In this document: positions 34,561-46,339 of the stretch, in pieces
How the letters are laid out: each line of letters opens with the position of its first letter
How positions within the stretch are numbered: the stretch's first letter is position 1
Source of the DNA: Panax quinquefolius
Taxonomy: Eukaryota > Streptophyta > Magnoliopsida > Apiales > Araliaceae
DNA length: 64,000 nt
Assembly (NCBI GenBank): GCA_020205615.1
Contig: CM035170.1
Location: 29,297,568 to 29,361,567, forward strand
Reading direction: 5' to 3'
Program-made: the position numbers and the translations under genes
The notes under the pieces: generated by a model
What the model saw: the letters and a program-made list of their open reading frames with translations, nothing else
The model's database searches: none
What the model was told of the DNA's origin: nothing

Positions 34561-35280
34561 CTCTTTTCATTTTCTTAGTTTGTTTAATTTGAAATATATT
34601 TTCATGCAAGTCAAGTATATAAAGTCCATTTCGCAAATTACCAACACCATATAAAACATTATCATTATAAATGGAACAACCGTTGTTCTTTATTATAATA
34701 TTAAAACCATCCATATCCAATACGAGAGATAGAAATAATGTTTCTAATGATATTTGGAACAAAATAACAATTATTTAAATTAATGAACTTGCCGTAGCGG
34801 TGTTAAATAATAAGTCCCTACTAATACTAATGTCGCAACCTTTGCTCCATTTCCCACTCGTAGGGATGACCTCATCCTTTGCTTCGACTTTCTACTTCGA
34901 CCGGTCCTCAGATATTATTACATATGTGAGAACCACATCCGGTATCCAATACCCAAGTAGAAGATTGACTTTCGAAAAAATTAATTTCAATCATAAACAA
35001 ACCTTGATTAGGATTCAAGCTTCTCCAAGATTCTTACGCTTTTGTTCGCGAGATAATCCTTGCAGTTCCTCTTCCAATGACCCGGCTTATTGCAATGGAA
35101 GCAAATTCCTTTATAAGTTGGATCAGTTTCTTTTGATCCTTCACTTTCGCCTTTCCCTTAGCCTTCTTGGATTTCTTCTTTTGAGAAGATACCTTGGGCC
35201 TCTTCCTTTTCTTGGAAGAATCATCCACCGAAGAAGACATGGTTCTTCTTGGATGGGAAGTGACCTTCAATGATTTTCAA
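34561..35280 (-). pseudogene. pol: Copia B protease and gag zinc knuckle
   Basis: Protease end words (NNCYFVPNIIRNI-like, GLYILDLHENI) are near 34600-34790, and the active-site region (TGCGSHIC-like) near 34920-34960 is preserved in part. At 35103-35062 the zinc knuckle CFHCNKPGHWKRNC (C-X2-C-X4-H-X4-C) is intact in one frame, preceded by the Lys-rich linker at 35130-35240. Confidence 0.82.
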
Positions 35281-35840
35281 CATGTTAAAGTAATTCGTGC
35301 AAGTCGACATCCAACTTATTCATGTGAAAATTCACAACAAATTGTGAGGTAGGGGAGTGACTGCAAGACTAAATCTTGACTCAACTCCCCATCCACGACG
35401 AACCCAAAGTTTGTCCAAGACGTTCAATCGATTGATCATCTTTAGGACATGAGTCTCAATCAGTAGTGCCCTCGGTCATCCGAGATCGGAAGAGCTCCTT
35501 AGATATTTCATATCTAGCGATCTACTTTGCTCACCATACAACTCTCGAAGGTGCAAAGTAGCATAGTAGGAGCATCCATGTTTTCATCTTGATTTGAAGC
35601 TCGTTACTCATAGATGCAAGCATGATGCATTGAGCCTGGATGCATCATCTTGCCTTTGTTTAAAAGTAGCAATCTCTTCCTCGGAGGTCGTCTCTCTACA
35701 ACTTTTTGTAGGTAGGCTTAATTCTGACATAAGAAATCTTTTTCAAAGGTGAGAACAATTCTCAGATTCCTTAACGATCAAATTAGTAGTTCGGTCCGGT
35801 CGGTTTGTTAGCATCAAGTATGCTACTGTGATGAAATTAG
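35281..35840 (-). pseudogene. gag: Copia B gag remnant
   Basis: Frame-broken homologue of the C gag (56740-57300). Words of the capsid region such as LVLQSLP-like and FVVNFHMNKLDVDL appear at about 35300-35400, and LRNLRIVLT- and EEEIATFK-like parts near 35670-35780. The region corresponding to the N-terminus ends near 35830. No frame is longer than about 60 codons. Confidence 0.75.
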
Positions 35841-37051
35841 TGAATGTGACATTTTCAAAATTTCGCATGTAAAAAGACAATATTTTAGCAAACATTCATT
35901 TAATTAATTACCAAAATAAATTAGGTCTTATTTTATATTGGTATCTCCCACTATTTTCTTCAAACTATATTACCCTCATTTATATAGTTTGGCAAAATCT
36001 AATTAAAGTTTTTGCTAGTGAGAATAAGGATCCCATTTCAAATATATATAGCCTTGTGGTGACACAACAAACTATATATAAATAAATAGGTAGACAACTC
36101 CGTGTCAATTACATCAGCATGTAACTCTTTATGTTTTGCCTCTTAGATTATTTTGATCAAGTGGTGGCACATCCGAATCAAAATTATCTAAGTTAAGTCC
36201 AACCTAGCACTTCCATATATTCAAAAAAGAAAAATATCGCCCTTGTGGTGACACAACAAACTCATATTAAATATTTAATACTCTATTAATTTTATCATGC
36301 TAGAAAGGCGGCGTTCGATATTCTAAATATCTTTGAACGCTTAAGACTTAATAAAAAAACTTTGAGGATTTGTTATTATTTGTCTCATCTTGTTTAGCGG
36401 CATGCAAAATATATATAACATACGCTCATATATTATTAAACATGCGAAGCATGTTTGTATAATATATAATATATATAATACTAGCATGCACATTTAGAAT
36501 AGTATATTCTACCCAGATTGATTATGGACTTTTATTCTAGTTTGGTTCACTAGAGCCACCAAGTGAACCAAAAGGTCAAACCCCTAGGTGCAAAGAATAA
36601 ACATTTAAATATAACTATTACATTTAAAACCGGGCTCCATTACAAACGGGTCTTTTTAGCTCCTTGCTCCTTGATCTTGGTTCTTCAAAAATTTTAACTA
36701 GTCCTATTACATAAACTATTTAATTTAAATAGAAATATTGATCAGCAGTCAAGGGGAAGTACATAGGAGAGAGATAGAATTTACATCAAGAAGAAAACCA
36801 GAAAAGACGAGGTACGCAAACCCCATTTAATAAAACCCATTCATTTAAACATCCAACTAAAATAAATCCAATCATATTGGTCAATTGTCCATAATCAATC
36901 TCATTTATTATCATACATATCATCATATGTATCAATAAATAAAATCATTCCATATATATATGAGTATCATTTAATGGGCAATTTTATGTTGCATGAAATC
37001 CAATTTCAAGATTAAAATAAACTCTTTTATTTTAATTATAAAATTATTAAG

Positions 37052-37113
<62 letters not shown>

Positions 37114-37241
37114 ATAAAAGTCCTACTTGTACTAAACCTACGGGACCTACCTTTTTTTTTTTTTTTTTTTTTTTATCCGTGTGGCTTGTTAGCTTGAATA
37201 TCTACCAACGTGGTGCTAAAAACAATTACGGACAAGAGGTG

Positions 37242-37319
<78 letters not shown>

Positions 37320-37398
37320 CACCCAACCGCCCTTGAATCAGACTCAACTTTTGAAAAAAATCAAATAGAGTCATGCATATATAACCAATGAGATATAT

Positions 37399-37446
<48 letters not shown>

Positions 37447-37674
37447 CCGCTTAAGTAATATATTATTTTAACTTCGGCGATCATGCCCTTAAAAAAAATG
37501 ATTACCCACGAAATCATAAAAAAAAAAAATTCTGAAAACAGTTTTTCGGTAAAATAAATTTTTTTTTTTCATAAAATAATAATTTTATACAACAAATTAT
37601 GCCCAATAAATTATTCTAAATACATACCCAAACATATATGGAATCAAAATTATTAATAATTCGCATAAAGTTTG
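35841..37674 (-). other. Copia B leader with hairpin repeats and microsatellites
   Basis: About 1.8 kb between PBS and gag with no protein-coding evidence. It holds two copies of a hairpin-forming motif (36051-36072 and 36238-36262; TTGTGTCACCACAA on the minus strand), long TA runs and a T20-type homopolymer. The same leader in C has three motif copies. Confidence 0.8.
37050..37445. repeat. (TA)n microsatellites and poly(T) in the Copia B leader
   Basis: TA/AT runs at about 37055-37083, 37087-37112, 37243-37316 (the longest) and 37405-37444, with poly(T) at 37152-37173. Open frames here read as Ile-Tyr repeats and are artefacts. The C leader has a shorter TA run at 55371-55412 and poly(A) at 55315-55330. 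Confidence 0.95.
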
Positions 37675-37687
37675 GCTCATGATACCA
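37675..37687 (-). other. Copia B primer binding site
   Basis: Plus strand GCTCATGATACCA; on the minus strand TGGTATCATGAGC, one extra base relative to TGGTATCAGAGC. Copia C has the same spacing (TGGTATCAAGAGC). Confidence 0.82.
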
Positions 37688-37688
37688 C

Positions 37689-39557
37689 TGTTAGGTTTTG
37701 TGAAAATCAAAGTAGTAATCAAATTGAAAAATTAGCGGAAGCGAAATAAAATCAGATTTTAAAATTTTTCACAAACCAATTACCCGGATCATCCTTTATG
37801 CATATTATTAATTATAATGAAGAATAAGAAATTATGAAATCATACCCTTGTAGAAACGCAAGCTTCCTCAGTACGAAGTTCACTCTCCTACTTCTCATGA
37901 TCTCCATGAATCTCTGTTGGTTGATTCCTCCTCTACGATCAATGTAAGCCACCCAAATGTATGGCCTCTAGAGGTGATCCACCAAGGAAGAGGAATTTTT
38001 CAAGAAGAAGGGTATTGGCTCAAACCCTAGTTTTTCCTATCTCAGTATAGAAAAGGAGGCGACTGCTCTCAACTCTAGAATTACATATATTAGATATCCG
38101 ATATAAGACTCTCTTATAAAGATATCATGTAACCTATTTTAATTAAAATAAGGTATTATTTATTTAATTAAACTCTTTTAATTAAATGGGCTCCCTAATC
38201 CTATTAGGGTAATTAATTAAACTCCTTTAACTAATTTTCTTCCTAATCCAATTAGGAATAAATATGATTACTTATATTAAATTAATTCCTAAACCTTTTA
38301 GAAATTAAAATAATAATAATTGTAATAATATTAATAAGACTCCTCTTATTAATTTATATTTAATATTTCTAAAATATTAAATAATAAATATTAAGCTATT
38401 TAATTTATTCTATCACCATAGATTAAATTAAATATACTTAACATATTATTACAATTATGCCATTAACTTCTTAAATAATTATTCTTCCTTTTATGGTGTG
38501 ACCCTTTAGGTTCTCCATATTAAACCGGTTGTGAATAAATTAATTAGAACAATTTAATATCATTTAAATAAATAAATTAAACAAATAATTTATTTAAATA
38601 AATAATATTTATTCTACAATAGGGATAAGCCTCCACAGCGATCAACGACTTTCCGGATAATATAGATTTCAACATTAATCATAAAAGAACCTTTGAGTAA
38701 ATAGTTACCGCATGACAATTCAATCCTTCCACCATACAATGTCCCAATTAAATATAAGACATGGAATTTATCGTCAAGTCTTATTTTATTTAATTATATG
38801 TATTTCGATTCCTAAATGAACAACTCCTAATGAATGCAAATTAGAAACTACTTTCTAATTTCATTCCACCTCTACCAAGTATTCCCGGGTTGTCATTTAT
38901 CGAATCACATAGGACATTTCTCCTTTTTACTAGAAGTGGTAGATTCTTTATTGATCATTCATTATCTTCATATATAACTTATTACACCCAAGCATACCCT
39001 TTGATATACTCTAAGAGTCTTAAGGAATAAGTCAAAGTGCAATTCATTATATATAAGATACTATGATGATCTCAAGTCTAAGGATCATTTGTAGATTACT
39101 ATCACTACAGAATTCTATTGACGGTAAGTAAAACTCCATTAGGTATTCCTTAGTGAGTCACGTTCGATGAACTTATTCTCTAATAAGCACCTACATACTT
39201 GCTTTAGTGTCTCCACACAAATGATCATGAGATCAATCATCCTCATCCAACGAAAGCAAGCAACGTATGTACCAATCTATCCGGATTCACTAATCCCCAA
39301 TTTAGTAATCCAATGATTGGGAACTATTTTAGTTTTAAGCTTTCTAAGAATTTAGATCTCATTAGAATGATCATCATCATTATTCTAAAAGCGTTGCTTA
39401 AAACTATGGGTTTATCACATATTATTAAAAAAAGCGACACCATGTAGATAATAAATGCCTTTAATAAATAATTCTTTTATTAATAAATAAATAAGATTGA
39501 TTACACAGTATATGCTTTATCATCATACATGATTGGCTTGTATGCATAATACTTTCA
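37689..39557 (-). repeat. Copia B 5' LTR
   Basis: 1869 bp, TGTTAGG...TACTTTCA on the plus strand, slightly diverged from the 3' LTR by scattered substitutions and indels. Confidence 0.93.
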
Positions 39558-40262
39558 GAAATGCACAGCGGAAATAAATTTTTAAAGCAATTTCCGAAAC
39601 CCTAAAACAGGATCCATGCGAAAAATTTAATTAATTCAGAGGTTAGAAATTATACCGATTAAGAAACTGAAATTGATACGATCGAATCTCCAACGCAATC
39701 CACGAATTAAGAAATGGAATTGATACGATCGAATCTCCAACCTTAATCAAACGAATTGCGTCTCTATGGTATCCACACGAACGCTCCGCGAATCGTCCTA
39801 CGATCTGCAGAAGAAGGAACCGCGGTGCTAGCCACCAAGGATGAGGATTTTCGAAGCTGTTTTCTCTAGTCTCTCTCTAAGAGCGGCTAGGGTTTTGTAT
39901 TTTTACGTAAAACCTAAAGTGACTGATATTTATCATATATATAGCAGTTAGGAGGAATTAATCAAAACCTAATATTATTAAAATCCGAATTTATATATAT
40001 CTTAATTAAGTCTTACTTAATTAATATACATATATATAAATTATCCTATTAATTTAAATTCGTAATTTAAAATTCTATCAATCATATTGACATATTTAAA
40101 TCTTTACAATTTAAATTAATTTTTCTTTTAATTACGTTCTTTGTGTGTGACCCTATAGGTTATTATTACGTTGGCAATAATTTTAAAATCATATTATAAA
40201 ATTATAAATAGTAAGCGGCATCTAGTAATGCATCACTGCTAGCCAAGTAATAATAAGATCGA
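39558..40262 (-). repeat. Copia A 5' LTR, fragment 2
   Basis: Matches the A 3' LTR from about 22900 to 23600 (for example ccctaaaacaggatccatgc and ctagccaagtaataat). Gypsy D interrupts it after atcga. Confidence 0.9.
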
Positions 40263-42659
40263 TGTGACGCCCCCAAAATTAGGTATACGTCACCCATCTT
40301 GGGTCGCCACTTACATGGTACATAAATTCAAATACAACTTACTAATATAACTGTCGCAGGTATAATACGACATAAATCGTGAGTTTGAATACAAATATTG
40401 TCTACTAGATATTATACAAACTCAAAAGGAGTCCTCATTACAACTATTATCACACTATTTCACGTAATAGTGAGGACTACTAATGCTATCCTCTCGGACC
40501 ATTACTCCGTTCCCGACTCGTCCAAACTATGTTCTCATTTCAAGAAGAAACGGTGAAAGAAAGGGTGAGCTCAACTAGCCCAAAGAAGAAATATTATGAC
40601 TAAGATAATAATAAATTATCATTAGCCTTCAATAAGTGTTAAACCGATAAAATACAATAGACAACTGAGGTTTAACTGCATAATGAATATGCAATCCATT
40701 AAAAGAGTCAAGTAGAGAATAAAATCTACTATCTTTTAGGTTTTAAAAGGTTTTATCAATTTTTATCATTTGAGACTCAAATTTTAATAAATAAACCACC
40801 ACATCTAATCATCCCCGCACCACGGTCAAGGATTTTCATCAAGTTATCAATGGTCATGACTATACCGAATCACCCCCTGGTCATAATCATACCAAAACTA
40901 TCCATCAATGCATTACGTGCCATCGAGAACTTTTGTCACATCATTTATATCAAGTCATGATTATACCGACGATCCTCGGTCATAATCATACTAAGTTCAT
41001 CTATGCACGTAAGCCAAAGATAACATAATATAATATGAGGATGATGACAATGACATAATAATTCAATAAAACAAATTCAAGAATTATTTAATCCATGAAT
41101 TATTAACGTCCAAATTGTCAACATAATCTTTCTTTCAGTAGAGTAAAATTCAAGAATGATCGAAGAATATTTCCATGAGAAGATATCGATGAAACGCAAA
41201 TATCAAGGATATTCTACTAATTTCATGGAGTATAGAAGTCAAAGTTTTAACCAACCTGAGTATAATAAAGAATGGAATAACAAAAGAAATCACCATGCAT
41301 GCTAAGATTGCGTGATGGCAAAGTTATTCCAATGTAATAATAATAACTAACCAGTCGTGAAATTCACACAATCGGCAGGATGTTCCAATGTAATAATAAA
41401 GATGGAACCGAGATCAGGTGTAAACACATGTATAGGATATTCAACAGAATGATAAAGCGGAACCAGTCGGTGTAAAACACATGCATGGATGTTCCAACAG
41501 TAATAATAAAAAGCGGAACCAGTCGGTGTAAAAACACATGCATGTGATGTTCCAATGAATAATAGAAGAATGTCACCAAGTATAGGTAAATCGCAGCGTA
41601 CAAAAGTTATTCCAATGTAATAATAAGCAATGGAATAACATAAGGATTTCACCAAGTATAGGTATGCCGCATACACAAGTTATGTATAGGTATGCCACTT
41701 TTACAAAAGTTATTCCAATGTAATAATAATGAATGGAATAATGTAAGTTCTCTTCAAGAAGAAAGAATAATACCCCTTACCGTAAAAAAGAACCTGAATA
41801 TAGAAGTAGTGAAGTAGCGTAATACTCTTCTTCTTTCTATAATTTTTCTCTATAGCTTCTCTCTATAATTTCTCTCTCTAGAGTTTCAATGAATTGTAAG
41901 AAAATAATGAAGGAATGAGCTTCTATTTATAGGAAAATGGAATACATAGTAACTAATCCATGAACGGTCCGTATTGATTTACTTTAATCTGACGGTCCAT
42001 GTTTAAAGAAAAATCTTTAAATAAAATATAATATATTCTATTTATATAAAAACATTTTACTATGCAAAACACTATGCAAAAACACTATGCAAAACACTAT
42101 GCAACACGCGTGCATAATAAAATATAATATATTCTATTTATAGAATAACTTTAATAAAGTATTCTATTTTATATAAAGATGTTTCGCTTTTATTACGTTA
42201 ATAATGAATAAAACAAAACGTCATTATCGCTATAATAATTCATATTATTAATCGACAATAATGGAATCAAACCGAGTGACTTCTCACATAAGCATTAATA
42301 ATCAATACCGTGTCTTCTTATGCAACCACACACGACATCGTACTTTTACTACCGAGTAGTTCAACAAGAACTACGGTAGAAACTTCCGTCATTGTTATTT
42401 CAATAAAATATTTTTGTCGTTTTTCAATCCGGCTAATAATTACATTGCTGAGGTCCACCAATGATTGAGTAGTTGTATTTAATATTCCCGCTAATAGAAT
42501 ATTCCCCACCAATCGAATATAATATAAACGCTTGCATACATTTTGCAAAATTTATAAATACTACCCACAACTATAATATTATCTTAAATTCACACCATAA
42601 TATTAAAAAATTATTTCAACAAAATTTAAATCTTTATTGATAAAATCTGGGGTCTCACA
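40263..42659 (-). repeat. Gypsy D 3' LTR
   Basis: Plus strand TGTGACGCCCCC...GGGGTCTCACA. It contains the R/U5 tandem array (41325-41745), a TATAAATA box on the minus strand (41931-41924) and, in U3, four copies of a 12-bp unit, aaaacactatgc, at about 42060-42110. Confidence 0.92.
41924..41931 (-). promoter_or_regulatory. Putative TATA box of Gypsy D 3' LTR
   Basis: Minus strand TATAAATA followed by gaagctcattcc; the 5' LTR copy is at 48021-48028. Same position relative to the R/U5 array as in E1 and E2. Confidence 0.62.
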
Positions 42660-42675
42660 ATCTCCCTCCTTATGG
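42660..42675 (-). other. Gypsy D polypurine tract
   Basis: Minus strand CCATAAGGAGGGAGAT directly before the 3' LTR. Immediately upstream the sequence still encodes the pol ending (YPNFEAKFH-like), as in E1 and E2. Confidence 0.82.
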
Positions 42676-42769
42676 AATTTCGCCTCGAAATTAGGGTACG
42701 ATACGATATGATAAAGAGGTGAGGATACCTTGAATACCTTTATCGTTGAAAACATTAAATTCATCTTTT

Positions 42770-43880
42770 GCAATCCTACCAAAGATATTCATTTAACAAT
42801 TCATCTTTGCACTACAGCCAAAGATATTTATTAACAATTCATCTTTGCACTACAGCCAAAGATATATATTTGTAAAACCAATAATCTTGAGACTCGATTT
42901 AATAGTATCACAACCATGAATTATCCATGCACCTTCATCGCTAAGGATATTCGTGTTTTCAATTACTATCATGATTATACCGAATAATCCGTGGTCATAA
43001 TCATACCAAGTCTATCAATGCACTACTACTAAAGATGACTTTTTACCACATCCATGAATTAATATTTCATTGCCGAGACTCATTTCAATAATTAATCCAT
43101 ATCATCGAATCATCCACGCACTACTGTGCCAAGGATATTCATTAGTATCACGACCATTTAATTATCCATGCACTACTAGCAAAGATAATCGTGTATTCAT
43201 TAGTATCACGACCACAAATTATCCATACACTACTACCAAAGATAATCGTGTATTCATTAGTATCACGACCACAAATTATCCATGCACTACTACTAAAGAT
43301 AATTGTGTTTTTTCAATTTGGTTATGATTATACCGAATGATCCACGGTCATAATCATACCAAGTCCATCTATGCACGTAAGCCATGGATGACTTTGAACA
43401 CATCCATGAATTAATATTTCATTCTTTGAGACTCATTTCAATAATTAATCCACATCATCGAATCATCCCCACACTACATTTCTGCCAAGGATATTCATTA
43501 GTATCACGACCACAAATTATCCATGCACTACTACCAAAGATAATTGTGTTTTTCAATTACTGATTATGATTATACCGAATGATCCTGGTCATAATCATAC
43601 CAAGTCCATCTATGCACGTAAGCCACGAGATGACTTTGAACACATCCATGAATTAATATTTCATGTCGAGACTCATTTCAATAATTAATCCACATCATCG
43701 AATCATCCCGCACTACGAGCCAAGGATATTCATTAGTATCACGACCACAAATTATCCATGCACTACTACCAAAGATAATTGTGTTTTCAATTACTGATTA
43801 TGATTATACCGAACAATCCTCGGTCATAATCATACCAAGTCCATCTATGCACGTAAGCCACGGATGACTTTCAACATAAT
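42770..43880 (-). repeat. LTR-derived tandem array inside Gypsy D (~240-bp units)
   Basis: About four imperfect units. The marker tatgattataccga recurs at about 42967, 43323, 43565 and 43797 (the last three about 242 and 234 bp apart), each followed by ggtcataatcataccaagtc. The units are homologous to the R/U5 part of the Gypsy LTRs (for example 14321-14580 of E2, inverted), yet lie between pol and the polypurine tract. Shorter 57-58 bp repeats (43140, 43198, 43255) and two ~50-bp repeats (42785-42870) are embedded. The open frame 43070-43327 only reflects this periodicity. Confidence 0.85.
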
Positions 43881-45239
43881 ATAAACATGAGGATAATGAT
43901 ATAAAGAATCAATCAAATGAGATAAAGGATAAATATTAAACATTTATAATATAATTTATCCACGGATTCAAGAATATCCCCATGTTTTCAATCACTTAAT
44001 AATCTCATAATCTAATATCATTAATATTATAACAATATTTTAATCACTTCTTAAATTTATAAACAATTTATCTTAATTGTTTACGCTTTTACCATATAAT
44101 GCATTTAATCATTCAAAAATGTCATACTCATAAAATATCATCACCAATTATCAAATCCTCATCAAAAAATATGCATATACTCTATATAGGATTCTCTAGC
44201 CATAAAATCCTATTTTCAACTTTGTTACTTCACATAACATATTTAACTCATATGTTCGTAATTAAACTATTTTCATGAAAAATACCAAATCAGCCCCAAA
44301 AATATTTCTTTTCTGGGATTTAGCATAATATAGTCCCATAATGAAAATATATTTTCTCGTAATTTTTAAAATTCATTTACTATTTTTAAAAATCAATTTC
44401 CACTTAATTCCTTAAGAAATTAGCTACCTCAAGTTTAACTCCAAAATTCCCAAATCTTGGCAGGACCTTACACATGTTAACGTGAGCTTCAGTTTAAATT
44501 TCATGGTCATCGGAGTTATAGAACTCCGGTTATAGCGAATTTTAAATCGGAAAAACCTAAATATTGAAATAGTCATAACTTGCTCATTTTAAGTCAGAAT
44601 GAGCTCATTTTTGGACAGGAGGTACTTTATACCATATAATTTCATGTCCCAAAAGGCCAGAATTTTTCTCATAATTTAAGTGGCGAAACAGTCCCTTAAA
44701 GTTTCTGGGCAGTAGCATTTTTGAAATTTACAGCTTTGGCCTCCTTTGCTAAAAATCAGTCCACACAAAAATCCACAACACCTTTTCCAGTAATTCCACT
44801 TGGATTAGTTAGGTAACTCGTAGATCTAACTCTAGGACTTGACCACATTCAAAAATTCAAAATATAATAAGAGATATGGTCAATTGAATTTCATGTTACG
44901 TTTTTCACCAAAATCTGATTTTCAACTCTTTGTGATTTCTATGAAACTTTCATGTTTTCACATAATAACCAACATAACTCATCATAAAACTTACTAATAC
45001 CTCATATACCCATGATTTTCATTAGTCCTATGCTTTTATTATGACTTTCATCATAAACCACGTAAACTGTTCATTTTAGTTGAAGAAATATTTGAGGGTT
45101 TAAGAAATGAGTTTTTGTACTGGGGTCAATACAAAATTCAATTTCACGCTCTAGGGTAGGCTAGAAAGTCTTCAAGAATACGTCAAGAAATTTATTAATG
45201 ATAGAAATATCATTCAAAACTGTTACTCTTATCCAAGAC
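43881..45239. other. Unassigned A+T-rich segment in Gypsy D
   Basis: About 1.36 kb between the LTR-derived array and the protease/RT remnant, with no counterpart in E1 or E2. No coding frame. An inverted repeat, cggagttatagaactccg (44514-44531), and general style resemble an LTR of another Gypsy family read leftward, but no second copy or target duplication is visible. Confidence 0.55.
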
Positions 45240-46326
45240 TTGGATAGTACGTCACATTGATACCAACTGTGACTTCTATCCCTTAACCTAGATAGTACCT
45301 CACAATGATACCTATAAACTTGCCATCTTCATTCACGATGTCGCCTCTGTAAAGCTTTGGCCGGTGCATTCCACACAAGGAAGTTAACAACGAAAGGTTG
45401 GGGCTCTTTACTTATGGCTTGATATGACAATGATTAACTTTAGGGTTTGGTTACTTTGAATTAGGTAATGTGGTTGTTATAAATATAAAAGCTAACAACC
45501 TTTACTTAAAAGCATGATGAGTAGCTAATTGACTCAAAATCACATCAAAGGCAAATATTTTCAAAAGATAAGATCGACGAGTAGCGTGAAAATGTTTATT
45601 TGAATTAAACAAGATTTAAAAATAGTAGCGGTAATGAAGGCTCCTACTAACGAAGTTTCAACCAATAAGTCAAAGTTTAACTTCTTTGAGTCAAATTCAA
45701 ACGTTGAATGCAACTAGGTGAAATAAAAGAGTGGGTAGAATCGGTATCTAACACGGTATAGACTTCGCAAGAGCTTACGATTAACTTACCCGTGATAATT
45801 TTATTCGGGTTCCTCGTCACGAGAAAAAAACGCTCTCTTAAACTACTCGGCTTTGTTTTTCTGGGATGCCTTTGGTGCCTCCATCCTAGTTGGACTTGAC
45901 TTCACTATCTGACAAAATCGAGCTAAATGACCTTCTTCTTGAAATTTCCACTTCTATTATCTTTGCCATGATTACCACCATAGAAGTGGTTACCATTCTT
46001 AGCATGATAATTTCCCCACGATGGTTATCATTGTTCGATAGCCGTTGCCACCCGATATGATTATTATTGTGTTGTTGGTGCGTTACCTTTTGTTTGAGGT
46101 GAATCAACACTCTCATGTGCTTCATTGCTTATCTCAAAGATTTTCGGATGCCATTCTCAAACACTTTGTCACAAAACAAGGGTTAATTGACATGTAACAA
46201 ATTATCCTATATTCTCGATCGACCAATAAAATAGCATATAAACTTAGGTAGGTCATTCTAGCGAAGGTATTCCCTGTCTCTCCCTCCTAGTACTATTCTC
46301 ACATCTTAGCGGGGATCATATCCTAA
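45240..46326 (-). pseudogene. Gypsy D gag and protease remnants
   Basis: Read leftward from the PBS: a short Asn-rich gag piece (46125-45960), the tail of a zinc knuckle (EGHLARFC near 45945-45915), the conserved RMEAPK word at about 45890-45870, protease scraps (45490-45620) and, at 45240-45430, the ~150-bp segment also found in E2 at 16882-17028. The capsid and first knuckle are deleted. Nothing is translatable at length. Confidence 0.75.
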
Positions 46327-46337
46327 GCTCGATACTA
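46327..46337 (-). other. Gypsy D primer binding site, degenerate
   Basis: Minus strand TAGTATCGAGC, two mismatches to TGGTATCAAAGC-type sites plus a one-base deletion. Position is right, two bases inside the 5' LTR. Confidence 0.62.
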
Positions 46338-46339
46338 AC

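Larger units (their letters stand above)
30023..39557 (-). mobile_element. Ty1/Copia LTR retrotransposon B
   Basis: About 9.5 kb, inserted in the 5' LTR of A. LTRs are 30023-31884 and 37689-39557 (1862 and 1869 bp), plus-strand ends TGTTAGGTTTTGTG and ATAATACTTTCA. PBS and polypurine tract are present, and the interior runs gag, protease, integrase, RT, RNase H on the minus strand. Flanking pentamers gacac (30018-30022) and gaaat (39558-39562) agree at three of five positions, so the target duplication is degraded or the left border is slightly off. It is the same family as C. Many frameshifts make it inactive. Confidence 0.92.

Noticed and set aside
36993..37391. Open frame rich in Ile-Tyr repeats
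   Set aside because: It is a translation of (TA)n microsatellites and poly(T) in the Copia B leader.
43070..43327. Repeat with ~57-bp period that might suggest a CRISPR array or a repeat protein
   Set aside because: Units are contiguous without unique spacers, derive from LTR sequence, and the locus is a plant retrotransposon.
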